Shown here: one piece after another, positions 9,287 to 18,491 of the stretch
How the letters are laid out: each line of letters starts with the position of its first letter
Position numbering within the stretch: position 1 is the stretch's first letter
Origin: Chara braunii
Taxonomy: Eukaryota > Streptophyta > Charophyceae > Charales > Characeae
Length of the DNA stretch: 21,024 bases
Direction of reading: 5' to 3'
Assembly (NCBI GenBank): GCA_003427395.1
Contig: BFEA01000120.1
Span: 2,810,568 to 2,831,591, forward strand
Program-made: the position numbers and the translations under genes
Notes under the pieces: model-generated
Databases searched by the model: none
What the model was told of the DNA's origin: nothing
Seen by the model: the letters and a program-made list of their open reading frames with translations, nothing else

Positions 9287-10026
9287 CTAGTTACAACACA
9301 TATGCGATCCTATAGAAGAAATGACGGATGTCAGCTTGCATCTGATAGCGGGTTTATGAATGTTCGAGAAACGAAAAGTCGGATGTAGTCCCCTAGCCAG
9401 AGAGGAAGTAAACATTAACATGAAAACCCCACAACTGGATCCGTCAATCTGCCTTGGCACTCCTTTGACGAGAACTTCGAGTCTCATATTATCATACCTA
9501 TAGGGCAACCCTCTTATCATTGCCTCTTCATTCAGGTATTGTAGGACCGCTCTATACGCAGTCGAAGCAAATGAAGCATCACACACTGCACTATAATAAG
9601 AATCAACGTACTGTACAACTCTCCTTCTAAAATCTACCATCAATAGAACCCAGTGTTCGTTGTCCTTGTGAATAGGGACGAGCAACACGTCATACTCGAA
9701 AAGGTTGACATTTTTCGTCCATCTTGTGACCCCTTTATAACCCTGAAGTAGCAATTTCATGAAAAAGAAAGAAACAAAGTTGTACACTTTCGAAGAAAAT
9801 ATATGACAGTCCCTAACGAGCAGGGCCAAGTAGAAGTTCACAACCTCGTCGTTTAGCGCACCGCCTCTGTCCAATAAGGTCTCCATGTCTCGAACCCTAA
9901 CAACCAAGTTCTCCACTGGCTGGCAAGCCACAATCATCGTTGGAGATAGGCGAGAATGTACAAGGTTGTCTAACAACTTCGACAACTCTCCCTGACTTCT
10001 TCAAACGCTCAGTGCGCTCATGTCGA
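9287..10026 (-). pseudogene. Ulp1/SENP-type cysteine protease (C48) catalytic exon, transposon-borne
   Basis: The family hydrolyses SUMO-type isopeptide or peptide bonds. In plant DNA transposons such domains are frequent passengers whose role is unsettled. Counting from the TTG codon at 9985, the frame shows the family order: a LNDEVVNFY helix at 44-52, then EHW with His111, YVDS with Asp128, Gln179, and SSCGVF with Cys185. All four active-site residues are present and the roughly 190-residue domain is complete, ending in TAG at 9289-9287. A splice acceptor TGTGCAG ends at 10027, and the exon joins in frame to the exon ending at 10539. One in-frame TGA (10003-10001) interrupts the exon just upstream of the domain; CGA (Arg) to TGA would explain it. 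The catalytic domain is otherwise intact, so decay may be recent. Confidence 0.88.
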
Positions 10027-10538
10027 CTGCACAGACCAACCAAGCAACACACATGACCATGAGAAGAATGATACCCTAATTGTCCAAGCCGCCTAGTTCT
10101 TTGTTTTTGGTACTAAAGAGCATTGTAAATCTGAACCTCTCTACTCGTCGTTCTTTCAAAGTACGACTCAGATTCAGGAACTGGAGAAACGGTGAACTTC
10201 TTGCAAACTCTCATATGCAACTTCTTAACTCGCTCAGCACTCACACCAGCCGTTTTTACAATTTACATATCTCTTGGGGACAATTGCGGCACTCTCGTGT
10301 TCGTGAGATATTCCTTCGACTTTCTCCGTACAACACACGAAGGAGACGACCGACCTGTACAACAGAGGAAGAAACATAATTATGAATACAGCGTACGGCC
10401 GCGCTTCGCAAACCAAGGGGCAACAAACAATTACCCTCATGTTCCACACAACCCTAACCGCTATCTACATGTGAAAGAACACTCGAGATGTTCAGCACTA
10501 GAGAGACCCAAAGTTAAGCAATGAAAGTCACTGCTTAC
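10027..10538 (-). other. Predicted GT-AG intron in the Ulp1 gene
   Basis: On the minus strand the donor is CCG|GTAAGCAG (GT at 10538-10537) and the acceptor is TTGGTCTGTGCAG| (AG at 10028-10027). The upstream exon ends with one base of a codon and the downstream exon supplies two, making GTC. The joined frame is exactly that of the protease. No alternative long frame of interest lies in the 512-bp intron. Confidence 0.6.
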
Positions 10539-11284
10539 CGGTCACAACTTCTTCTCGAGCATGTTCAGAAGCATCATCCTCGTTCTCATCTTGAACTCGT
10601 CGCAACTCCTCCTGTACGCAGTTGGCTTTCAAACCCAGCACTACCCCTTCTCCTTTGATATTCCTCGATGCAACAACATGGCCCAGACGGGCTGGAAACT
10701 TGGACAAGTCCTCAACGTTAGCGTTGACGATTCGAACGACCTCTTCAACAGAGGGACTAAGAGAGTCGGCGCGTTGTTTTCCGATATCCTCATCGAGAGA
10801 TAGTTCCACCTGAGTTGTCTCGCCACTCCTAGTCTTGCCTGGACTGAAATCCACCACAGCGTTGGCAGCAAGGTCTGCGTCGTCATGAAAGAGCTTTCGG
10901 GCGATGTCATCGCCCAAGACAACAAACAACTCCCTCTTCCTATTCCAACATGGTGACATCTCCCTCGTTCACGCACGGACCTGATACGAGTGTAGTTGCA
11001 GGGAGTTGTGAGGGTCGCATGTCAAGCGCCTGGGTTGAGTCTCCACGAACGAAATTGTCAGTCGAAAGCGGTCTTGTGTCGATTCCCGAATACAGTTGTG
11101 AGAGAAAGCCGTCCTCCATACCACCGCATCTCACGTCAAGAGGAGGAGTCACTTGCATTTCCACAGTCTCATCTACGACGTCCTTTTCCTCTAAAAAATA
11201 TGTTGAGTCGGAGCTAGTGGACTCGCTCTGTTGGTCCTTTGTTGTGGGGAGGATAAATCCGCCACTGGAGAAAAAGGATTGCAC
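10539..11284 (-). pseudogene. N-terminal, disordered part of the Ulp1 protease protein
   Basis: Two minus-strand frames give one charged, low-complexity region: 10940-11284 (Ser/Thr/Asp/Glu-rich, STSSDSTYFLEEKD and so on) and 10539-10959 (DDIARKLFHDDADLA, VEEVVRIVNANVEDLSKF, QDENEDDASEHAREEVV). The first ends in TAG at 10942-10940 and the second overlaps it in another frame. A nonsense change plus a one-base shift near 10.95 kb is therefore needed to connect them. No known domain is visible. Long acidic N-termini before a Ulp1 domain are usual for transposon-encoded members. The exon ends at the splice donor at 10538. Confidence 0.45.
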
Positions 11285-11768
11285 TCAAGGGACGCCTTCG
11301 TGAGGGCTTCCGTCTAGCTTTTTCCAGATCTGACTTCCCACGACCGTTTTGGCAGCCTGACTTCTTGCCTGGACTCCAGCGAGAAGGTTGTGCACTGTCT
11401 GGACACTCTCGGGAAGGTTCCCTTCTTGCGCCTTCCCAGCTCGACTTGTTGTGGGGAGGATAGATCTGCCACAGGCTGAAAGGCACTGGACTCCCGGAGA
11501 CACTTGCAGGCAGGCTTCCTATGGGTGGCAGGCTCTGGACTCGCGGGACACTTGCAGGCAGGCTTCCTGCTGGCATTTGTCTAGTTTGACTTGGCGTGTG
11601 GAGGATAGATCCTCCACTGGCGGAAAGGTCCTGGCTTCTCGAGACACTCGGGGGAAGGTTTCCTACTTGGGTCTCTCCAGCCTGACTTGTTATGGGGAGG
11701 ATAGATCCTCCACTAGCGGAAAGGCTCTTCACTCGGGGGACGCTGGCGGAAGAGCTCACTAACAGCAT
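11214..11768 (-). repeat. ~96-bp tandem repeats carrying the palindromic motif
   Basis: GAGGATARATCC starts at 11249, 11456, 11601 and 11697. The last two are exactly 96 bp apart. The 145-bp gap before them is 96 plus a roughly 49-bp internal duplication (GACACTTGCAGGCAGGCTTC occurs twice). The two last copies are near-perfect palindromes (GGAGGATAGATCCTCC). The minus strand stays open for 184 residues and gives a repeated peptide (ASGGSILP, IYPPHNK), so it may have been read as an N-terminal extension of the Ulp1 protein. That is uncertain. Confidence 0.7.
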
Positions 11769-12068
11769 GTCTGCTGCACAATCCGTTGTCGATCAGATAG
11801 ATCCTCTCTTCAGGAGTTCCTCGCGGCTGATGGAAAGGCACCCTACGTCGACGTCCGGCATCGGTTCGGACTCCACGGACCTTATGGATCCAACTTCCCC
11901 TTCCAAATTTTAGGCGAAATTGGATCCCGCTGAAACTGTACATGGGACAGACCCGACACCGAGCAGTTTGGAACACGCAAAAACTCCGGCTCCGATTGTG
12001 GGGCGAATACATCCTCCATTGAACAATTAAGCACCGGTGGGTTCAGCAAGTCGAGAACCTGCGCTGGT

Positions 12069-12767
12069 CTATGAGGTAGCCCCTTCTACTGTTAGACGGA
12101 CACCCATTCCAGGCGGGATTGTTCTTGCAGAGCTTCGTTGATATCCACTTTGCCCACCCGCTCTTGTACCGCCGTGGCCCCCCGCTCCTTCGTTGTGATG
12201 CATCCCATCCTCTTCGCCGCGTCCCATGTCCTGGTTACCTTCGCCACCACTGCCGGTTCCAACTCCTCCACCACTATCGGTTCCACCCCCTCCACCACCA
12301 CCGAATCCACCCCCTCCACCACCGCCAGTTCCACCCCCTCCCGTCGAAATTACCCACTCTATTTGGACTCCTGAACTCGGGCTCGTCTCGCGTCCGTAAA
12401 ATTCAGCAAGGAGCTCCAACAAATTGCGATCCCGTAAAATCTCGAATGTGGACTGTCCATGTCATACGACCACCGAATCCTCCGGTTCTAGGTCGTTAAT
12501 CTCCGCAACGCGCCTTACCACCTCCTCATGCGCAACTTGTAAGAACTCTTTCTTTGACATTCGTTGATCAACTTCCCACACGCCATCATGATTGATTGAC
12601 ATGACCCATGTACCATTCAGAACGACCGGTTGGAAATGATCAGGGATGCCACACTATGTGGTGACCCCATTCAGCCTCGTTGGTGCTCTTGTGGCCTTTG
12701 CCGAAGTGATATACTTTGCCTGGTTGAAGACCTGACGACACGGACGGTGGAATTGGAAGTCCGGGCC
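12069..12767 (-). pseudogene. C-terminal part of the ParB/MTase-like transposon protein
   Basis: Three stretches read as protein. At 12767-12645 (frame A) the GKVYHFGKGHKS and EAEWGHHIVW sequences appear. At 12641-12465 (frame B) VVLNGTWVMSIN, GVWEVDQRMSKKEF and VRRVAEINDLEPED appear. Frame B continues after a TGA (12464-12462) with STFEILRDRNLLELLAEFYG, then a poly-Gly tract with Ser, Asp and Glu, ending near 12069. The stop again fits CGA to TGA. No named domain is recognised in this tail. The Gly-rich part corresponds to CCACCN repeats on the plus strand and is probably disordered. Confidence 0.45.
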
Positions 12768-13590
12768 TCACGGTGGGGCTGAGAGGTTTGTTTTTCCTCG
12801 ACGATAAAAATCTTTCGAAGAACCGGACGTTGGAGTGACGATTGGCGTGGCGGCTGGAGTACCGACAAGAGAACCCACGAGAATCTGGGAACTTGCAGGC
12901 GTTGACGACGATGCTACACCGACAGCATGCTTGCGGTATGTTGCATTTAAATCGAACTTCGAATTACCTACGCTGACCTCTTCATCGTCGTTAGGGTTGA
13001 AGTCCTCCTCGTCATTGAAGTGTGCCCTAAAAATATTGAGAGTGACTTCAGTCTTGCCTTGGTCAAAATAACACTCCTCCAGTTTGTCGATGAAGTTGGC
13101 CGCCGCTCCCTTGACCCACCATGGTAGCCGTCCAACGTTCCAATCACGACTTGTCGACGTAGTTTGTAGTCGTCCTCGCTTTGGTATGCGGGATGTGTGT
13201 CCTCGAAGAGGAACTTGTAAAGCTTTGCGCGTTTTTCGGATGCGAGCTTGAACCAGAAGTTCCTGTTGGGATCATGGTCCATCGAGTTTTGCCCGATGTA
13301 CAGTTCGCAATTGTGAACTGCACTGTTGATCTCGTGCATGACATACGTCTTCAGAAATCTGAGGAGTTCAGTGTCCCCCTCCACGGCCATTACATGGCGC
13401 CCACTCCTGAGGAGTTTCCACACAACTTGGGCGTGCGCCTTCCCAAGAAACATAACCGCGTTCTTGGGTGGGCAGAAGAACTCCATGAGGCTGCACAACG
13501 TACTAGGGTTGCGCTCCATTTCCTTACACCACCCCCTTCTGGTGGAGGACACTTGCTGAATGAAACGTTGTGGGTGTGAATTGAGTCTCA
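12768..13590 (-). pseudogene. Degenerate DNA amino-methyltransferase-like domain, motif I half
   Basis: About 13580-13130 (one frame) reads STLCSLMEFFC, PPKNAVMFLGKA, WKLLRSGRHVMAVEGD. This has the shape of the C-terminal half of beta-class (N4-cytosine/N6-adenine) DNA methylases: a Leu/Ile helix, a strand plus FxGxG (motif I, about 13470-13430), a helix, then GRxxxxxE.D (motif II). Here the glycine loop is FLGKAH, so the SAM-binding GxG is lost. At about 13127 the frame shifts; LPWWVKGAAANFIDKLEECY and an acidic HFNDEEDFNPNDDEE stretch follow, down to a TGA at 12770-12768. Family assignment is by motif order only and is moderately uncertain. If right, the domain is probably not an active methylase. 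Confidence 0.45.
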
Positions 13591-14609
13591 ACGATATCAG
13601 ATGGTGTGCACTTCTGCTTCTTTCCCAAGGCGGCAACGTCCTCATCTCGTAACCCCCCCTCATAAACTGGTTGAGCATTAAGCTTGAGGTCGCCCTCGTG
13701 GAAGAGAACATACATCTTGTCCTCCTCGGCCCATGTGATGTTACCGATCCGGTACGTCTTCCGAATTTGGCCCCTCCGAACCCATTTTCCTGCGCTTCCA
13801 CTCACTATAGGGAAACAATGTAGTGGACCCATAAAAGAGAGGTCCCAAATCCTGGGAACAAATGCGACCGCTGTCCAAAATTCAGGACATAAAATCTCAA
13901 GGAACCCCGCCAACGCCTTGAAGGCCTCCTCATTCCACCGTGCTCGGTCGACGGGATCAGAAAGGTCGATGATGCACGTGTGGCACCAGAGCTGCCTCAC
14001 AACTCTCCGCATATCGTCCTTCACAAGAAACGCTGTGAAAACATCGAAGGCGAAAGGTGCGAGTGTTGTGACGACTCTGGTGTCCCTCCACCTGATGTTA
14101 GTGCAATCGTCCAGTCTGACGGGCCCCTCCCTCTCTTTGTCGCGTTCGCCTTTGAGCACAGACAACACAACCCGCTTGAACTCGGTAGGGAACTTCTCGT
14201 GTTCAACCAGACTCAGCGTTGTTTTCAACTCCTTACCTAATGCACAACCGAGGTACTGGGGGCAGTCCTTCAGGTATGAGTGATCGGTAAAAAATCTCCT
14301 GCAAGCCGCCGGTAACTTCTCGTTCAGCCCCTTCGAGGAGTATTGTGTCAACAGTTGCTCTCTCGTCCGGAAGAAATCAACGTTTCACTCATCGCTGGTT
14401 CGGCCCTGGTGCTGGAACTCAATTATATGCCACAGTCGAAGCAGCATTCGATCCTGCTTTCCGATTTCGCAGGCGTTTTTCATCCCCCATTTTCCGTGTT
14501 CAACTAGTTTCTTGCTCCCTTGCTGCACCCACACAATCTCAAGGTCCAACACACCCCTCAAAATCCGTTCTTTTTCCAGAGCTGTGAAATCCCCATTTCT
14601 TTCCAGCAA
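13524..14609 (-). pseudogene. Degenerate DNA amino-methyltransferase-like domain, motif IV half
   Basis: The same protein upstream, in one frame from 14609 to 13524 with a single TGA (14387-14385) between TSDE and NVDFFRTREQ. Counting from 14351, residues 122-133 (WCHTCIIDLSDP) are followed by a helix and then FWTAVAFVP (158-166). This matches the strand 4 DPPY and strand 5 region of beta-class methylases, where motif IV precedes motif I; here DPPY is replaced by DLSDP. Residues 203-230 (GNITWAEEDKMYVLFHEGDL) and ETQFTP lead to the motif I half after a frameshift near 13.55 kb. Low-level similarity only; no activity is implied. Confidence 0.42.
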
Positions 14610-14749
14610 TGCACGTCGGGTTCATTGACTTAAACGAAAAAGTTGTGCTCCTCCTGTTTCCTCCACTTTTTTCCTTTGCGCAACTCTGGATCTGTAACCC
14701 GAACATTGTACATGACTCTTTTCTGGACGCTGCTGTCCTCTGCAAAAGA
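14610..14749 (-). pseudogene. Linker between ParB-like and MTase-like segments
   Basis: The frame of the ParB-like region can be followed across a TAA (14752-14750) into VQKRVMYNVRVTDPELRKGK and EEHNFF, then across a TAA (14632-14630) into VNEPDVHCWKEMG and QLWKKNGF. After that the reading moves by one base into the 14609-13524 frame. Both stops could come from CAA. Composition and helix-like patterning suggest genuine former coding sequence, but no family is recognised. Confidence 0.4.
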
Positions 14750-15660
14750 TTAACCCTCCTGAGTGGCTTTTAGGTCCATCGTAGGAGGACTCGTAGTCCA
14801 CAGAGCGCCTTCTGGAGCGAGAAGGGGACCCTTCGTCCACTCTTCATAGAACTTCATACCCAGTTCCCACATCTGGTCATCGCTCATGACGAGAGGCAAA
14901 AAGTATCTCAATTTCTCTTGCCATACCTTTTTATCTTCTTTGGTGCTGCTATTAATAATATCTAAGAGGTTGTGGTATGGTGTCTTTCTCAGTGCCATTT
15001 TTTGAAAATTTTCATAATTGGCGACCAAGTCCTTATTGATCTCTACATTCCCAGCCACTGGACGAGGACGTTTCAGATTTATCCAAATTTGTCGCATGTC
15101 GATTATAGACAGCAACTGAGACCTATGAGGGGCAACCTTGTCCTTGTTGTTGTCGATTACACTGATCTGGGTGTAACCGTCGAAGTCCTCATCCAAGAAG
15201 TACAACGGTTTGAATAGCCATTCAAAGAACGAGTGCTTCTTTCAAATATCATGCTCCCTCAGCGACAAAGCGGCCTTCATGTTGTGTTGCCCGTTGACGA
15301 CATAATACCAGTGCTCGTTCGGGTTGTCTTCATTAAATTTGTCTGGTGTAATACGGACAACCTTGTCCCCTTCCTTAGGTGGCTCTCTGATTGCTGTCAA
15401 TTTCATGACTAGCTTCTCGTAGGTGTGGTTCGGCATCAAGTGGGCGTTTAGCATGGTCTTCAAGATAAACTCAACGTGGTTGTCGTCGATTGAACGATGA
15501 CTGTACGGCTCCTCCAACGGCGGCAACGAAATCATCGTATCTGGATTTACAAAAAGAGTCACATTATTTTTCACACCTGTTTTCCACTCAAAAAAATAAC
15601 CTGCATCCAAATCGATAATTCGATTGTTCGAACCACCCTCCTCCTCTCCCTCGACCTGAT
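14750..15660 (-). pseudogene. ParB/sulfiredoxin-like domain protein segment, transposon-borne
   Basis: The frame starts within the basic/acidic linker (about 15660), reads SNNRIIDLDAGYFFEW, and continues to 14750 with one TGA at 15244-15242. Counting from 15610, residues 24-60 (TMISLPP, HRSIDDNHVEFILKTMLNA) followed by WYYVVNGQHNMKAALSL at 101-117 match the ParB/Srx pattern of an Arg-x-(I/L)-(D/E) helix and a (D/N)G(Q/E/H)H(R) turn. In bacteria and phages this domain often precedes a DNA methylase, and methylase-like motifs follow here too. After the TGA the same frame goes on with KKHSFFEWLFKPLYFLDEDF and 150 further residues. A related GQH segment is at 18168-18491. ParB assignment is by motif, not by search. 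Confidence 0.55.
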
Positions 15661-16340
15661 CCTTGTCCTTCCTGACTTTCGCCGGTCCCTTTCCGGTTGC
15701 ACCTTGCCGTTTCTCACTTTTCTCTTCTTTTGCTTTCCCCCCTCCGCAAGCCCTTGCCCAACTCGTTTCTCCCCTGCCGACATGACCTGGGTGTCCTCAT
15801 CGGTACCCCCCTCTTCGTCAGAGACTTCCTCTTCCAGGTTCTCCCCGACCGATATGGGTCCCTTTCCCTTTTCACCACCACCAGCCTCAACAATCCCTCG
15901 ACGCACCGGAGCCTCTAACTCTGCTCCCTCACCTTCCTGGATGCTGATTGTCGTCCTCTTCAAATGTCTACCGGGAACTTGCTGCACGACATTGGCCCTC
16001 TTTTCGGCAGGGGTTTTCTTAATTGCGCCCTCCCAAGCATCAATTTTGGGGTCCGATTCTTCATATGCTTGAGAGTGCACCGACTACTGCACCCTCATCA
16101 CGACCGCCAGTTAGCACCGTTTCGGAAGTTTGCGTCCTCATGGGCTCAACACCGACTGCGCTAATGGGCATGAAAATGAGATGCCCGGATGACACGTCCT
16201 TACACTTGTCAGGCAACACTGTTATATCCCAGTCATCGACGAAACAACGCATGGCAACAAGAGTTTTTAAATTCGAGGTTACAGGGCTGTAAAACGGAAA
16301 ACGGGTGGCAGCCTTTCCGAAACCCCGAAAATTTTCCACG
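15661..16340 (-). pseudogene. Second exon and charged linker of the ParB-like protein
   Basis: Beginning at the acceptor (16340), the frame reads VENFRGFGKAATRFPFYSP, then LVAMRCFVDDWDITVLPDKC and MPISAVGVEP, to a stop at 16061. A second frame (16080-15661) reads a disordered stretch: KIDAWEGAIKKTPAEKRA, an acidic EEEVSDEEGGTDED and a lysine/arginine cluster KQKKRKVRNGK that resembles a nuclear-localisation signal. Frameshifts are needed near 16.08 kb and again near 15.67 kb, to enter the ParB-like frame. Unidentified as a domain; the layout fits a nuclear DNA-acting protein. Confidence 0.42.
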
Positions 16341-16437
16341 CTAATCTACACCCCTGGCGTTGTGGTCAGACTCCCCACTCTTCGTGTACACTGTTTGAAT
16401 ATAAAACATTTTGACCTTCTCGGTACAGTCTTCTCAC
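16341..16437 (-). other. Predicted 97-bp GT-AG intron
   Basis: On the minus strand AATGG|GTGAGAAG is the donor (GT at 16437-16436) and GTAGATTAG|C the acceptor (AG at 16342-16341). Two bases before and one after form GGC (Gly), and the frame stays open into VENFRGFGK. Without splicing, the upstream frame meets TGA directly at the donor. Confidence 0.5.
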
Positions 16438-16841
16438 CCATTCACAGCCTTGACCAGTCGAATCGCACTACGGTTCTTGATGTACAAGACACCTCCACAC
16501 GGCGGTTTAGTTGGTGCCGAAGGATCTTCCGGAATCTACTCGACATACCACAAACGGTTGTCTAGCTTATAGTACTGAAGGTTTCTCTTCTCGTCGGACG
16601 ACCCACGCCCCCAACGCCTCCGATCGACGGCTCGTGCAGTACCCGAAGTCGTTGCAGGCTTACCACGGTTTCCACATGCCTCAAGAGTCGCTCCTCCAAC
16701 GAACGGTTGGCTGCTCTCGATCGTTTGCGCTGTACCAGAGGTTGCTAAATGTCCTTCACGGTTCCCACCTGCCCCAAACGTCACTCCTTCGACAAACGGT
16801 CGGGCGGTGTCGTGTTGTTTTCCAGCCTCGATGGATGTCAT
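16438..16841 (-). pseudogene. First exon of the ParB/MTase-like transposon protein
   Basis: The likely start is ATG at 16841-16839 (MTSIEAGKQHD), the first Met that leaves the tandem repeat in frame. Two copies of a 31-residue unit, each beginning PFV(E/G)G, follow (93 bp apart; CACGGTT at 16664 and 16757 on the plus strand). Then come a basic patch, YYKLDNRLWYVE, a TAG stop (16538-16536), and IPEDPSAPTKPPCGGVLYIK and NRSAIRLVKAVNG up to the splice donor. The stop fits CAG to TAG. No known family. It is probably the N-terminus of the protein that carries the ParB-like domain, because the spliced frame leads there. Confidence 0.4.
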
Positions 16842-16984
16842 TTTATATGCGACGATTCTGCGTACAACGAGCACGAAGTGTCAGGACCTGTGCATCGAAT
16901 ACATTCGTCAGTGAAAAAATAGACTATTCGGAGATAGGGCACCGAAGGTTATACATCCGCTCAGGAGGATGCACAACCTCACAT

Positions 16985-18165
16985 TATGTGGAGGATGGAT
17001 TTGCTCCAAACATGTGGCCGTGACTCTGGGGAGGATGTATCCTCCACACAACTGAAAGGTTTCGGTACACGCCCACTTCAGAGATATAGACGCGCTGTGA
17101 TGCACATATTGTGTAGAGGATCAATCCGACCCAGAGATTTGGACCCGTCCCTGGGATAGATATATCCACCATACAAGATGGTTTCGTTGCACACATTGTG
17201 TGGAGGATAGATCCGCTCCAGAGATGTAGACGCGGCTCTGAGGTCTCACTTTTAGGTCTCAAAGGAGGATTTATCCCCCCACACGTTGATTGTTGCACAC
17301 CCGAACCCTTTCTCCGTTCTCTGCGGCAGATTTATCCTCCACACAATGGGAAGGTTTCTATGGACAAATTATGGGGAGGATAAATCCGCTCCACAAATCG
17401 TGTGGAGGATAAATCCGCTTCAGAGATGTGGTCTCCAAAATTTTGACGCAGATCTATCCTCCACACCACTGGAACGTGTTGTGCATAGCTACAAGGTTTC
17501 GATGAACGACGGGATAGGAAAAACATTGTGAGAAGGATAAATCCACTCCGGAGATGTGAACGTGCTATGATGCACACATTGTATGGAGGATAAATCTGCC
17601 CCAGAGATTTGGACGCGTCTCCGAGATCGATATATTCGCCACACAAATGAAAGTTTTCGCAACACACATTGTGTGGAGGATAGATCCGCTCCAGAGATGT
17701 AGACGCGGCTGAGAGGTCCTGCTTTAAGGAATCAAAGGACGATCTACCCACCCCAAATGTCGATTGTTACACACCCGAACCCTTTCTCCGATCTCTGGGG
17801 CGGATCTATCCTCCACACAACTGGAAGGTTTCAATGCACACGTTGTAGGGAGGATAGATACGCTCCACAAATTGTGGAGGCTAGATCCGCTTCAGAGATG
17901 TGGTCTTCGTAACTCTGGGGTGGATCTATCTTCCACACAACTTGAACATGTTGGCGCATGGTTATTAGGATGCGATGAATAATGGGATAGGAACACTTTG
18001 TGAGAATGAAAGATCCGATCCAGAGATGTGGACGTGCTGTGATGCTCACATTGTGTGGAAGATAGATCCGCCCCAAAGATTTTCACGCATCTCCGGGATG
18101 GCTATATGCGCCCCACAAATGGCAGGTTTCACTGCACACATTGTACGGAGGATGATGTCGACGGG
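16985..18165 (+). repeat. ~471-bp higher-order tandem array of palindromic motifs
   Basis: GATGC(A/T)CA(C/T)ATTGT starts at 17099, 17569 and 18041, giving periods of 470 and 472 bp. Copies 1 and 2 match along their whole length. Copy 3 is cut off at about 18165 where the plus-strand element begins. A shortened copy lies upstream, at 16985-17098. Each unit carries about nine variants of GTGGAGGATARATCC(G/T)CC in both orientations, separated by CAGAGATGTGGACG-like spacers. Short Ile/Pro/His-rich frames run through the array (GRIYPPHN, WRIDP), but they have no domain and are read in both strands. The array sits between the 5' ends of two divergently oriented element copies. Confidence 0.85.
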
Positions 18166-18167
18166 GT

Positions 18168-18491
18168 ATGATGCACACACTGCGCTCGTTGTTTGAGAAC
18201 ATTGTAAGAGGCATCGAGAATGCCATCAAAAGCTCCATCACTGCCGACCCGGGGACGTGGGATAGGCCTGAACTCGTTCTTGTACCGGTTGACCCGAACA
18301 ACATTGTCGGCGGACAGGGAAGGCGAATCATGCCGGACGAGTTCTGCCAAAGGGACTCTGCAGAGTTTGATTGGTACGCGTTCTGTGGTCAGCATACCGC
18401 CGATGCCATGAAACAGTCGGTGGCAAAGGGCTCCGCCGCAGAGAATGGAACCGTGATTAGAACAGGAAAGGACCGCATTCCTAGAATATAA
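18168..18491 (+). pseudogene. ParB-like segment, second element copy
   Basis: The 107-residue frame contains LRSLFENIVRGIENAI, ELVLVPVDP, RRIMPDEF and WYAFCGQHTADAMK. In order and spacing this parallels the minus-strand copy (FILKTMLNAH, VVRITPDKF, WYYVVNGQHNMKAAL), so both derive from one family. It ends at TAA (18489-18491), and the Ulp1 catalytic frame continues directly in the same frame. The real 5' start is not visible; ATG at 18168 lies just where the tandem array ends. Confidence 0.55.

Noticed and set aside
13684-14283. A 199-residue plus-strand frame opposite the methylase-like region
   Set aside because: Shadow of the minus-strand former coding sequence; no domain, and the minus strand shows ordered motifs.
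10001-16538. Stop-codon reassignment to explain the in-frame stops
   Set aside because: All three stop types occur within the frames and several frameshifts accompany them; decay explains both, reassignment only the first.
16985-18165. CRISPR-like array
   Set aside because: Motif copies vary in sequence, orientation and spacing; units are about 471 bp and related throughout, with no unique spacers or cas genes, in eukaryote-like DNA.
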